The position numbers were made by a program, and so were the translations under genes. From NCBI GenBank assembly GCA_900552795.1, contig USBB01000005.1:1-64000 (forward strand): a stretch of DNA of 64,000 nt, read 5' to 3'. Shown here in pieces: positions 34,024 through 42,888 of this stretch. The first letter of the stretch is position 1. Every line of letters starts with the position of its first letter. Below the pieces are notes generated by a model. That model was given only the letters and a program-made list of their open reading frames with translations. It did not search any database and had not been told where the DNA came from. Origin of the DNA: an uncultured Eubacterium sp. Its GTDB lineage: Bacteria; Bacillota; Clostridia; Lachnospirales; Lachnospiraceae.

Positions 34024-34662
34024 ATGGGAGAAACAAAGAAAATATCATCTGCGGTTATAAGGAGGCTTCCAAGGTATTACAGATATCTTGGTGAATTGAT
34101 AGAAAGTGATGTCCAGCGTATTTCATCGAAAGAATTGAGTGCAAAGATGAAGGTTACTGCGTCGCAGATAAGACAGGATTTAAATAATTTCGGAGGCTTC
34201 GGACAGCAGGGATACGGATACAATGTAAAATATTTATATGACGAAATTGCTAAAATATTAGGAATTGACAGAAGTCATAATATGATTATAGTAGGTGCCG
34301 GAAATCTCGGACAGGCTCTTGTAAATTCAGGCGATTTCGCAAAAAGAGGATTTTTGATAAAGGCTGTATTTGATAACAATCCTGATATAGAGGGAGAAAA
34401 AATCGGTGATTTATCTGTACAGATGATGGATAAAGTAGTCGATTATATTAAAGATAACAATATTGAGATTGTCGCACTTACAATTCCTAAGCATGCGGCA
34501 AAGGATGTAGCTAAAATGGTGACAGATGCAGGTGTAAAGGGAATTTGGAATTTTGCTCACACAGATTTAAATCTTCCTGATAATGTAACGGTGGAAAATG
34601 TTCATCTGTCAGAGAGTTTGATGCGATTGTCTTATAATATCGCAAATAAAGACGATAAGTGA
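34024..34662 (+). CDS. rex: Redox-sensing transcriptional repressor Rex
   Basis: The 212-residue protein has the Rex layout. An N-terminal winged helix (residues 10-80, RLPRYYRYLGELIESDVQRISS...ASQIRQDLNNFGGFGQQGYGY) precedes a Rossmann domain with VGAGNLGQAL and IKAVFDNNPDIEGE. It represses fermentation and respiration genes when NADH is low and releases DNA when NADH rises. The start ATG 34024 follows AGGAGAG. Downstream is a coiled-coil protein and then the NAD(P)H-hydrate repair enzyme, a fitting NAD-related context. Confidence 0.95.
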   Translation: MGETKKISSAVIRRLPRYYRYLGELIESDVQRISSKELSAKMKVTASQIRQDLNNFGGFGQQGYGYNVKYLYDEIAKILGIDRSHNMIIVGAGNLGQALVNSGDFAKRGFLIKAVFDNNPDIEGEKIGDLSVQMMDKVVDYIKDNNIEIVALTIPKHAAKDVAKMVTDAGVKGIWNFAHTDLNLPDNVTVENVHLSESLMRLSYNIANKDDK

Positions 34663-34673
34663 TTTTTTACACA

Positions 34674-34728
34674 GCTATTTGTTTGTGAGCAAAAACAAAT
34701 AGCCGGCAGCAAAGTTGCTCAGAAATGG
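34674..34728 (+). repeat. Hairpin/leader repeat, copy C
   Basis: GCTATTTGTTT (34674-34684) and AAACAAATAGC (34693-34703) form an 11-bp stem identical to copy B. It is followed by CAGCAAAGTTGCTCAGAAATG, where AGCAA/TTGCT can form a mini-hairpin, then GGGG as ribosome site for the next gene. Confidence 0.7.
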
Positions 34729-34736
34729 GGGTTAAA

Positions 34737-35336
34737 ATGGCTGATATAACATATGATTTGTTAAAAGATGTTCCGGCATTCAGACATATTCCTATTTTGA
34801 CGCTCGATCCGCGCTGGTATAAGCTTATTCCGGAAAACAGTAAGACAGATGAAATTAAATACTGGGAAAAGCAGGTAAATGATCTTTTAAAAAGACAGGG
34901 ACAAATAAATAATGATATTAAGGATGTAAAAAAGATTAAAAGCCAGATTATCCAGGAAGTTGTCCAAAATATGGAAAGTGACGAAAATGAAGCCAGACAC
35001 CAGAAATTCATGAATCAGAGACAAAAACTTATATATGAAGCAAAAGAGAAGATATCGGAGCTTGAGGATGAGCAGAAAGAGATTCCAAGAGAGCTTGCGA
35101 GAGCAAATCAGATGCTTATGGTTGAAACTGTGCGTGTGTGCTTTGCAAAAATTAATGAAAATAGTGAAGATATAGAAATCCTTGAAAAGTGGATAAGTGA
35201 AACGAGAATTAAGCTTAAAAAAAATTTGTTGATAAAGCAGGACAAAGAAAGTGTAAATTCAAATATGTATGCAGGTATGCATGATATTCTCGGACCGCAA
35301 ATTATGAGTGCTTTGGACAGGATTAATGATAATTAA
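34737..35336 (+). CDS. Coiled-coil protein of unknown function
   Basis: The 199-residue protein is polar and strongly helical. Residues 1-35 have a distinct short motif (PAFRHIPILTLDPRWYKLIP). Residues about 40-160 form heptad-rich coiled coil (EKQVNDLLKRQGQINNDIKDVKKIKSQ, EAKEKISELEDEQKEI). The end contains YAGMHDILGPQIMSALDRIN. I recognise no enzyme motif, membrane segment or signal peptide. The start ATG 34737 follows GGGGG. It lies between rex and the NAD(P)HX repair gene; a link to redox sensing is a guess. Confidence 0.75.
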   Translation: MADITYDLLKDVPAFRHIPILTLDPRWYKLIPENSKTDEIKYWEKQVNDLLKRQGQINNDIKDVKKIKSQIIQEVVQNMESDENEARHQKFMNQRQKLIYEAKEKISELEDEQKEIPRELARANQMLMVETVRVCFAKINENSEDIEILEKWISETRIKLKKNLLIKQDKESVNSNMYAGMHDILGPQIMSALDRINDN

Positions 35337-35437
35337 GTATGTGTAGAATTGCTATGCTGTCATGACTGTTATGCAGTAATAACTGCATTGTGGTTGTGGC
35401 AGCTTTAATTTTTAATTGCCGCAGAATGGGGGTTAAT

Positions 35438-36979
35438 ATGGAGTATTTGATGAGCAGTGAGCAGATGAAAAAAATTGATAATTATACGATTAACAGGGTA
35501 AAAATACCGTCAATGGTACTTATGGAAAGAGCGGCTCTTGCGGTTAGTGATAAGGTCAGACAGCTTTTTTCAAATAAGGGGTACGCAGTATGTGTTTGCG
35601 GAAGCGGTAACAACGGTGCAGACGGGCTTGCTGTGGCAAGACAGCTGTGTCAGAGCGGCTGGTATGTTGATGTGTTGGAGGTTGGAAATAAAAATCATGC
35701 TACACCGGAGTATGAGCTGCAAAGAAAAATTCTTTCAAAATTCGATGTTCACTTTAGAAGAAATGTACAGTTTGGTGAATATGATTGTATTGTGGATGCA
35801 ATATTCGGAATAGGACTGTCAAGAGATATAGAGGGTACATATAATATAATTATAAATGCAATTAATTCTGCATCTAACCGCAAGCCATCATTAAAAATTG
35901 TTTCGGTAGACATAGCATCAGGTATTAATGCAACTACAGGCAAGATTATGAATAACGCAGTAAAAGCGACTGATACAGTGACTTTCGGATATAAAAAGCT
36001 TGGTATGGCATTGTACCCTGCAAGAGAATACTGCGGAAATATAAGTGTAGCGCAGATAGGATTTTTTCCGGCGCAAAAGATAAAGGACTGCAATACAGCC
36101 GCATATACATATACATATGAGGATTTAAGTGCGCTTCCTCAAAGAAGAGCATATGCAAATAAAGGAGATTGCGGCAAGGCCCTCATCATTGCTGGTTCAG
36201 AAAATATGGCAGGTGCCGCATGTATGTCGGCTCAGTCTGCATTAAGAAGCGGCTGCGGACTTGTCAAGGTATTTACACACGAAAATAACAGGAGTATACT
36301 GCTTGGCAGGGTGCCTGAAGCTATATGTCAAACATATAATGATAAAAATATTGATAAAAAAATAGAAGATGAGCTTGGAAAGTCTTTGGAATGGGCTGAT
36401 GTGGTTGTGGCAGGTCCCGGTTTATCTACATGTGATTTATCAAAGAAAATAGTTAAATCGGTCATTGCATCTTGTGAAGAGTCATCATTTAAGCTTGTGC
36501 TTGATGCCGACGCGTTAAATATCATATCAGATGATAAAGATGCCGGAAGGCTGCTTGAAAAATCATTGGGAGACATAGTTATAACACCGCATATAGGTGA
36601 AGCATCAAGGCTTATGAAAGAAGATATAAGCAATATTAAAAATAATCCGGTTGAGAGTGCGAAGCTTCTTTGCGAAAAATCGGGAGCCGTATGTGTTTTA
36701 AAGGATGCAGCAACAGTTGTATGTGATAAAGACAGAACATATATAAATATGTCAGGCAACTGCGGTATGGCTACAGCAGGAAGCGGAGATGTTCTTACGG
36801 GAATTCTCTGTGGAATGATTACAGCAGGTTTTGACAGCTTCTTTGATGCTGTTGCCATGGCTGTTTATGTTCATGGACTGGCAGGAGATATATGCCGGAA
36901 GAAATTTGGCATGAGGTCAATGAAAGCGTGGGATATAACAGATGCACTTTCTGACGTGTTAAAAGAGCAGGCTGAATAA
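35438..36979 (+). CDS. nnr: Bifunctional NAD(P)H-hydrate epimerase/dehydratase
   Basis: The 513-residue enzyme repairs hydrated NADH and NADPH. Residues about 1-215 are the epimerase (YjeF-N) domain with CGSGNNGADGLAVARQL and VDAIFGIGL. Residues about 230-505 are the ADP-dependent dehydratase (YjeF-C) domain with VAGPGLS, VLDADALNII, ITPHIGEASRL and AGSGDVLTGILCG. The fused length is standard. The start is ATG 35438 after GGGGG; longer reading would enter untranslated leader. Its neighbours are the coiled-coil gene near rex and alanine racemase. Confidence 0.92.
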   Translation: MEYLMSSEQMKKIDNYTINRVKIPSMVLMERAALAVSDKVRQLFSNKGYAVCVCGSGNNGADGLAVARQLCQSGWYVDVLEVGNKNHATPEYELQRKILSKFDVHFRRNVQFGEYDCIVDAIFGIGLSRDIEGTYNIIINAINSASNRKPSLKIVSVDIASGINATTGKIMNNAVKATDTVTFGYKKLGMALYPAREYCGNISVAQIGFFPAQKIKDCNTAAYTYTYEDLSALPQRRAYANKGDCGKALIIAGSENMAGAACMSAQSALRSGCGLVKVFTHENNRSILLGRVPEAICQTYNDKNIDKKIEDELGKSLEWADVVVAGPGLSTCDLSKKIVKSVIASCEESSFKLVLDADALNIISDDKDAGRLLEKSLGDIVITPHIGEASRLMKEDISNIKNNPVESAKLLCEKSGAVCVLKDAATVVCDKDRTYINMSGNCGMATAGSGDVLTGILCGMITAGFDSFFDAVAMAVYVHGLAGDICRKKFGMRSMKAWDITDALSDVLKEQAE

Positions 36980-37022
36980 AGATAAATATAATAAAGCAAA
37001 ATGAATGGAGCGGAAGAATACG

Positions 37023-38207
37023 ATGAGTAAGTATTACAGAGTATACGCAGATATCAATCTTGATATGATAGCTGCAAATGTTGATGAGCTTATGTCTCAG
37101 ACAGCTGAGGGTACAAAGGCGATAGCTGTCGTAAAAGCAGACGGATACGGACATGGTGATGTGGCAGTTTCGAAAGCTGTGTATGACAGGGTGGCCGGAT
37201 ATGCAGTTGCAACATTGGATGAGGCTGTAAATTTAAGAGAAAACGGAATTGATAAGCCGATACTTATATTGGGCTTTGTAAATACTGATGAGTATAGAAT
37301 TCTTGTTGAAAATGAAGTATCTGCAACTGTGTTTGATTATGAGACGGCAAAGATGCTTAATGAGGTTGCAGGACAGCTTGGAAAAAAGGCACGTTGTCAT
37401 ATAAAAGTGGATACAGGTATGAGAAGAATCGGACTTGAACCTGATGAAAGCGGCGTAGAAACAGTTAAGAAAATCAAGCAGTTAAAAAATATTGATGCGG
37501 TGGGGATATTTACTCATTTTGCCACAGCTGATGAGATTGATAAAACAAAGAGCATAAGACAGCTTGAAAAATTTGATAATTTTATAAAACAGCTTGAAAA
37601 AGAAAATATAACGTTTGAATATAAGCATTGTGCAAACAGCGCGGCTGTAATAGATATGCCGCAGACAAACAAAGACCTTGTAAGACTTGGAATTGCCATG
37701 TATGGAATGTATCCGTCAGAAGATGTTATAAAAAGAAAGGTGTGTTTAAGACCTGCGCTTGCCTTAAAGAGTCATGTAACCATGGTGAAATGTGTTGGTG
37801 AAGGTCAGGAAGTAAGCTATGGCGGAACATTTGTAACAAAAAGACCTACAAAGATAGCAACTGTATCTGTGGGATATGGTGACGGATATCCGAGAGCACT
37901 TTCATCAAAAGGTTATGTTTTAATAAAGGGTAAAAAAGCTCCTATTATAGGAAGAGTCTGTATGGATCAGCTTATGGTTGATGTTACGGAAATTGATGAT
38001 GTTACAAGAAATGATGTTGTTACGCTTATCGGAAAAGACGGCGATTTGTGTATTACCGTTGAGGAAATTGCAAAGCTGGCAGGTACATTTAATTACGAAT
38101 TTGTGTGTGATTTAAATAAGAGAATACCAAGAAATTATTACAGTGGAGGGAAATATATCGGAAGCCATGATTATTTTCATGAGAAATGGGTTTTAAATAA
38201 TCTGTAA
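37023..38207 (+). CDS. alr: Alanine racemase
   Basis: The 394-residue PLP enzyme interconverts L- and D-alanine for peptidoglycan. The PLP lysine lies in AVVKADGYGHG and the catalytic tyrosine in SVGYGDGYPRALS; CMDQLMVDV is also conserved. I chose ATG 37023, downstream of GGAGCGGAAG, over an in-frame ATG at 37005 that has no ribosome site. It lies 43 bases after nnr. The next gene is mazF, a conserved neighbourhood in Firmicutes, although here no antitoxin gene lies between the two. Confidence 0.95.
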   Translation: MSKYYRVYADINLDMIAANVDELMSQTAEGTKAIAVVKADGYGHGDVAVSKAVYDRVAGYAVATLDEAVNLRENGIDKPILILGFVNTDEYRILVENEVSATVFDYETAKMLNEVAGQLGKKARCHIKVDTGMRRIGLEPDESGVETVKKIKQLKNIDAVGIFTHFATADEIDKTKSIRQLEKFDNFIKQLEKENITFEYKHCANSAAVIDMPQTNKDLVRLGIAMYGMYPSEDVIKRKVCLRPALALKSHVTMVKCVGEGQEVSYGGTFVTKRPTKIATVSVGYGDGYPRALSSKGYVLIKGKKAPIIGRVCMDQLMVDVTEIDDVTRNDVVTLIGKDGDLCITVEEIAKLAGTFNYEFVCDLNKRIPRNYYSGGKYIGSHDYFHEKWVLNNL

Positions 38208-38284
38208 AAATCTGAATACACACCCGTAAGCTGGAAATACTACGAGTATATTAAGTAAAAATGTGCTTTGGGAGTGTGATAATA

Positions 38285-38635
38285 TTGGTAATTAAAAGGG
38301 GAGATATTTTTTACGCAGATTTAAGACCTGTAGTTGGTTCAGAACAGGGAGGAATACGTCCGGTACTTATTATACAAAATGATACGGGAAATAAGCATAG
38401 TCCGACGGTAATATGTGCGGCTATAACATCTAAGATGAATAAGGCAAAGCTGCCTACACATGTAGAGATAGATGCTGTAAGGTGCAATATTGTAAAGGAT
38501 TCGGTTATACTTCTTGAACAGTTAAGAACTATTGATAAACAAAGGCTTAAAGACAAAGTATGTCACCTTGATAATGATATTATAAGTCAGGTAAATCATG
38601 CGCTTCAGGTTAGTCTTGAGATGGATGAGGATTAA
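38285..38635 (+). CDS. ndoA: MazF/EndoA-type endoribonuclease toxin
   Basis: The 116-residue protein matches MazF/EndoA mRNA interferases: the N-terminal MVIKRGDIFYADLRPVVGSEQGGIRPVLIIQND contains the active-site Arg, and ICAAITSKMNK the active-site Ser/Thr segment; LLEQLRTIDKQRL is also typical. It starts at TTG 38285, with GGGAG 10 bases upstream. The 77-base gap after alr cannot encode an antitoxin, and none follows, so it is an orphan within this window. A partner may lie elsewhere, or the gene may be kept in check by weak initiation. Confidence 0.9.
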   Translation: MVIKRGDIFYADLRPVVGSEQGGIRPVLIIQNDTGNKHSPTVICAAITSKMNKAKLPTHVEIDAVRCNIVKDSVILLEQLRTIDKQRLKDKVCHLDNDIISQVNHALQVSLEMDED

Positions 38636-38676
38636 TATTATACGCAAGAATTATATAAATAATATTTTTATAATAT

Positions 38677-38705
38677 TTGACGTCATAATATGCGTATGAT
38701 ACAAT
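38677..38705 (+). promoter_or_regulatory. Promoter of the CorC-like gene
   Basis: TTGACG (38677-38682) and TACAAT (38700-38705) are 17 bases apart. A leader of about 110 bases precedes the start codon; I see no known riboswitch in it. Confidence 0.7.
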
Positions 38706-38820
38706 TAAATCTATATAAGCAGATGTAAATATATGGATTATTTTTTATATTTGCCAGACAAAGTGTGATGTTTTTACAGAGCAGTCATACAAAAAGAAAC
38801 GAAAAGGAAGGTTTACAAAC

Positions 38821-39717
38821 ATGAACGATGGCCATCCCGCGGATGGGAATCAGAATTTTATTTCTTCTTTATTGAGCTTTTTTTCAAAAAGAAGAAAAGA
38901 AGATGATGTTACGGAAGAGGAAATCATTGACATGGTCAATGAAGGACATGAACAGGGTGTACTAAAGGAAAATGAAGCAGAGATGATAAACAATATCTTT
39001 GAGTTTGGAGAAAAACAGTCTTCAGATGTTATGACTCATAGAAAAAATATTGTTGCCATCGATGCAGATAAGACAATTTCAGAAGTATTTGACATCATAT
39101 TAAATGAGAATTTTTCAAGATATCCTGTGTATGATGGAGATATTGATAATATAATCGGTATCATACATATAAGGGATTTACTCAAAGCCTATGTGATAGA
39201 GAATAACAGGAACAGAAAGCTTTCAGACATGAGAAAACAGGTGCTTTTTGATGCAGTTTATATTCCTGAGACACGCAATTTGAGTGTGCTTTTTAAGGAA
39301 ATGCAGTCTAAGAAAGTACATATGGCAATAGTTGTAGATGAGTATGGACAGACAGCGGGACTTGTTACGATGGAAGATATCCTTGAAGAGATTGTTGGTA
39401 ATATTCTTGATGAGTATGATAATGAAGAAGAATTTATAATCAAGCAGCATGATGGTTCGTATATATGCAACGGACAGATGCAGCTTGAAGATCTGGAAGA
39501 TATGTTAGAGATAACATTTGACTGCGATGATATTGATACAATAAACGGATATCTTATTTACAAAATAGGCAGAATTCCTCAGGAAAATGAAGAATATGAG
39601 GTTATATGCGGTAATTATTGCTTTAAGGCAGTTGAAATAAACAATAAAATGATTACAAAAGTAAAAATAAGCGTTTGTGCCGGAAATCAAGAAGATGAAA
39701 AGCAGACTGATGACTGA
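38821..39717 (+). CDS. CBS-pair/CorC_HlyC domain protein
   Basis: The 298-residue protein is a soluble member of the HlyC/CorC family. Residues about 60-200 contain two CBS motifs (SDVMTHRKNIVAID..., VHMAIVVDEYGQTAGLVTMEDILEEIVGNI). Residues about 210-295 form the CorC_HlyC domain. The membrane DUF21 region of full-length family members is absent. CorC in E. coli supports CorA-linked magnesium and cobalt efflux; the role here is uncertain. The start ATG 38821 follows AAAGGAAGG. It is separated from mazF by its own promoter. Confidence 0.85.
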   Translation: MNDGHPADGNQNFISSLLSFFSKRRKEDDVTEEEIIDMVNEGHEQGVLKENEAEMINNIFEFGEKQSSDVMTHRKNIVAIDADKTISEVFDIILNENFSRYPVYDGDIDNIIGIIHIRDLLKAYVIENNRNRKLSDMRKQVLFDAVYIPETRNLSVLFKEMQSKKVHMAIVVDEYGQTAGLVTMEDILEEIVGNILDEYDNEEEFIIKQHDGSYICNGQMQLEDLEDMLEITFDCDDIDTINGYLIYKIGRIPQENEEYEVICGNYCFKAVEINNKMITKVKISVCAGNQEDEKQTDD

Positions 39718-39780
39718 TAAGTAAAATAACAATAAAATACAATATAAGACGCCGGATTATACGGGCAGAATGGAGAAATA

Positions 39781-41064
39781 ATGAGCGATTACAAAATAGA
39801 GACAAAATGTATTCAGAGCGGATGGGAACCAAAGAATGGTGAACCGAGAATTTTACCGATTATACAAAGTACTACATTTAAGTATGAGTCAAGTGATGAG
39901 ATGGGAGCTTTGTTTGATCTTGAAAAAGAAGGTTATTTTTATTCAAGACTTCAGAATCCTACTAATGATTGTGTCGCTAAGAAAATTTGTGATCTTGAGG
40001 GCGGTTATGCTGCAATGCTTACATCATCAGGTCAGTCTGCAAATTTTTATGCTGTATTTAACATATGTGAAGCAGGAGACCATTTCATAAGTACTTCAGC
40101 CATTTATGGCGGTACATTTAATCTTTTCGGCGTAACCATGAAAAAGCTCGGAATCGACGTTACATTCGTTGATCCTGATGCCACAGAGGAAGAAATACAG
40201 GCGGCATTTAAACCTAATACTAAGTGTGTGTTTGGTGAAACTATTGCAAATCCGGCACTTGTGGTGCTTGATCTGGAAAAATTTGCACGTATTGCCCATA
40301 AAAATGGTGTACCGTTTATAGTTGACAATACATTTGCGACACCTGTCAACTGTCGTCCGTTTGAATTTGGAGTTGATATTGTAACTCACGCAACAACAAA
40401 GTATATGGATGGTCATGCTGCGACAGTTGGAGGCTGTATTGTAGACAGCGGTAATTTTGACTGGACAAAGTATCCTGATAAATTTAAAGGTCTTACAACA
40501 CCTGATGATTCTTATCATGGTGTGATTTATACTGAAAGATTTGGAAAGGGTGCGTACATAACAAAGGCAACTTCACAGCTTATGAGAGATTTGGGGTCTA
40601 TACAGTCTCCTATGAATGCGTTTTTGATTAATTTAGGTCTTGAGACACTTGTTTTGAGAGTGGAAAGACATTGTTCAAATGCATTAAAGGTTGCAAAGTT
40701 TTTGGAAGCTGATGAGAGAGTTGCATGGGTAAATTATGCAGATTTGCCTGATAATAAGTACCATGCTTTACAGCAGAAATATATGCCGAACGGTACGTGC
40801 GGTGTGATTTCATTCGGTTTAAAGGGCGACAGGGAAACAGCAGTTAAGTTTATGGATAATCTTAAGATGATTGCTATTGTTACACATGTTGCTGATGCAA
40901 GAACTTCAGTACTTCATCCTGCAAGTCATACACACAGACAGCTCACGGAGGAACAGCTTGTTGAGGCCGGAGTACAGCCGGATCTTATAAGGCTTTCAGT
41001 TGGAATAGAAAATGCAGATGATATAATAGCTGACTTGGCGCAGGCTATGGATAAAACATTTTAA
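39781..41064 (+). CDS. metY: O-acetylhomoserine sulfhydrylase (MetY-like)
   Basis: The 427-residue enzyme belongs to the Cys/Met-metabolism PLP family. Its length and the motif TKYMDGHAATVGGCIVD (PLP Lys in HATTKYMDGH) point to O-acetylhomoserine aminocarboxypropyltransferase, making homocysteine from O-acetylhomoserine and sulfide. SGQSANFYAVFNI and LHPASHTHRQLTEEQ are also conserved. Homocysteine would feed MetH encoded 7 kb upstream. The start ATG 39781 follows GGAGAA. Cysteine synthase activity is a possible side reaction. Confidence 0.92.
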   Translation: MSDYKIETKCIQSGWEPKNGEPRILPIIQSTTFKYESSDEMGALFDLEKEGYFYSRLQNPTNDCVAKKICDLEGGYAAMLTSSGQSANFYAVFNICEAGDHFISTSAIYGGTFNLFGVTMKKLGIDVTFVDPDATEEEIQAAFKPNTKCVFGETIANPALVVLDLEKFARIAHKNGVPFIVDNTFATPVNCRPFEFGVDIVTHATTKYMDGHAATVGGCIVDSGNFDWTKYPDKFKGLTTPDDSYHGVIYTERFGKGAYITKATSQLMRDLGSIQSPMNAFLINLGLETLVLRVERHCSNALKVAKFLEADERVAWVNYADLPDNKYHALQQKYMPNGTCGVISFGLKGDRETAVKFMDNLKMIAIVTHVADARTSVLHPASHTHRQLTEEQLVEAGVQPDLIRLSVGIENADDIIADLAQAMDKTF

Positions 41065-41077
41065 TAAAATTTTTTAA

Positions 41078-41086
41078 GGGGGGGGG
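41078..41086 (+). repeat. G9 homopolymer in a ribosome-binding site
   Basis: Nine consecutive G bases form the core of the ribosome site for the diguanylate cyclase gene, ending 5 bases before its GTG start. Length changes by slipped-strand mispairing could alter Shine-Dalgarno spacing. Confidence 0.7.
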
Positions 41087-41091
41087 TAGTT

Positions 41092-42888
41092 GTGTTCCCG
41101 GTTAGTACAGATATAAAAGACAGTAATATAGTTGAAGCAAATTGCACTATTGACGAAGATTATTCTATAGTTATGGGAGATGAACGCTTTTACAGACTGG
41201 TTGGTGAGAAATCAATGTATACGTTGTATCAGCTTGTTCATCCTTATGATAGGGATGAGTTTGAGTTATATCTGGCAGCGGCTGAATCTGATAAGGTAAT
41301 ATTTATAAGGATTCAGCTTAAAGTTGATAAATATCACTGGTTCATTTTAAGGAAAGTTGATGAGCATAATGAAACCGACGGAAGACATCTTATCGAATTA
41401 AGACTTTCTGATGTTATTGCCCAAAATTCAAAGTTTGATATGTATACCATAAATGTTTCAAAGTACAGAGCAATGCTTACCATGTTTAATGAGAAAGTAT
41501 TTGAGTATGATATGGAAACAGGAATTATTACAATATACTTTTACAGTAACGGTCAGGCAGAGATTCTTGAACGGGATGATTTAGATGAGTGGCAAAAAAG
41601 AGTACTCCGTCTGGGTTATGTAGAAAAGACCGAACAGGCAGATTTTGAGCGTTTATGTTCTGATATAAGAAATGGTGCTGATTCATTTACTCAGTCGTTT
41701 TATGCAACGATATTTTCTAAGGGAGCGAGAAGAGATACTCTGATTTTTAAAGGAGAGACCATAAGTCTCGGAACGCAGAAAAAATTAGTTGTCGGTGTAA
41801 TATCTGAGCTTGGTGCAAGAATTAAGCAGAAGGTTGTACAGTATGACAATGATGCAAACAAGGATTCTTCAACAGGTATTCTTAATAAAAAAGCTGTTAC
41901 TGATGATATTATAGCTGTATTTAATGATGAGCAAAAAATTAAAAGTTATAAGAAGGTGTATCTTGTTATATATGATATAGATAATTTTAAATCAGTTAAT
42001 GATACATATGGGCATTATTTCGGTGATGAGGTTATATCCAGTTTTGCATATGAGCTTTCTAAGACAATAGGAAATAACGGTATAACAGGAAGAATAGGCG
42101 GAGATGAGTTTATGTCGCTTCTTACCGGTTATGATGATATCGAGGATGTAAAAATGATGCTCAAATCAATCAGGAACAGTCTGAAGCTTAAATTGTCAGA
42201 AAAGAAAAAAGATTACTATTTTTCATGCTCGATTGGTATATCTGAATATCAAAAAGACGGTGTTACATATGAGGACCTGTTTAAAATAACAGATGGTGCT
42301 TTATATATAGCAAAAGAAAAGGGCAAAGACAGATATATAATTTATGATAAGGAGCTTCATGGGAAGCTTATAGGCGGAAGTTTGGAATGTGCAGGTGAGA
42401 AAGTTGTTACCGAATTTTTGAAACCTATGGACAAATGTGCTCTTGCAACATCGCTTGCCATAAAGACTTTAAAAAATGGCAGGAATGTTGCGGTTGAAGT
42501 ATTAAAAGAAATGGTCGATAAAATGAATATACACGGGATCAGTATATATGAAGGTGAAAATCTTAAGTGTGTTTTTTCATTGGGGCATTATCAGAAGGTA
42601 ATGGAAAATGCTTCATATGCTTTGAGGGATGAATACAGAGCTTTGTTTGATAAGCATGATGTTAATGTAATAAATAATATTGTCTCTCTGGCTATTGATT
42701 TTGTTGATATTTATGAGTTTTATAAAGAGCATAATATCTGTTCATCGCTTCAGATTATACTAAAGTCAGATGGAAATCGTATCAATTCTCTTATATGCTG
42801 CGATACATTTGGCGAGCATAGAAGAAAATGGAGCAGAGAAGATATTATGACCGTTTATGCGGTAGTAAAGGCATTGGCAAATGTTTAA
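41092..42888 (+). CDS. Diguanylate cyclase (GGDEF) with sensory domains
   Basis: The 598-residue protein makes cyclic-di-GMP from two GTP. Residues about 1-250 are sensor-like and probably hold two PAS-type domains. The GGDEF domain spans about 265-425, with an intact GGDEF (336-340), DIDNFKSVNDTYGH and CSIGIS. I see no RxxD inhibitory site five residues before the motif. Residues about 440-598 resemble a GAF-type domain. The start is GTG 41092 after a G9 tract. The gene overlaps the ABC permease by 8 bases, so the two are likely cotranslated. Confidence 0.88.
   Translation: MFPVSTDIKDSNIVEANCTIDEDYSIVMGDERFYRLVGEKSMYTLYQLVHPYDRDEFELYLAAAESDKVIFIRIQLKVDKYHWFILRKVDEHNETDGRHLIELRLSDVIAQNSKFDMYTINVSKYRAMLTMFNEKVFEYDMETGIITIYFYSNGQAEILERDDLDEWQKRVLRLGYVEKTEQADFERLCSDIRNGADSFTQSFYATIFSKGARRDTLIFKGETISLGTQKKLVVGVISELGARIKQKVVQYDNDANKDSSTGILNKKAVTDDIIAVFNDEQKIKSYKKVYLVIYDIDNFKSVNDTYGHYFGDEVISSFAYELSKTIGNNGITGRIGGDEFMSLLTGYDDIEDVKMMLKSIRNSLKLKLSEKKKDYYFSCSIGISEYQKDGVTYEDLFKITDGALYIAKEKGKDRYIIYDKELHGKLIGGSLECAGEKVVTEFLKPMDKCALATSLAIKTLKNGRNVAVEVLKEMVDKMNIHGISIYEGENLKCVFSLGHYQKVMENASYALRDEYRALFDKHDVNVINNIVSLAIDFVDIYEFYKEHNICSSLQIILKSDGNRINSLICCDTFGEHRRKWSREDIMTVYAVVKALANV

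Noticed and set aside
36328..36858. 176-codon minus-strand frame inside the NAD(P)HX repair gene
   Set aside because: It is antisense to a well-supported domain, Ser/Pro-rich with no family match.
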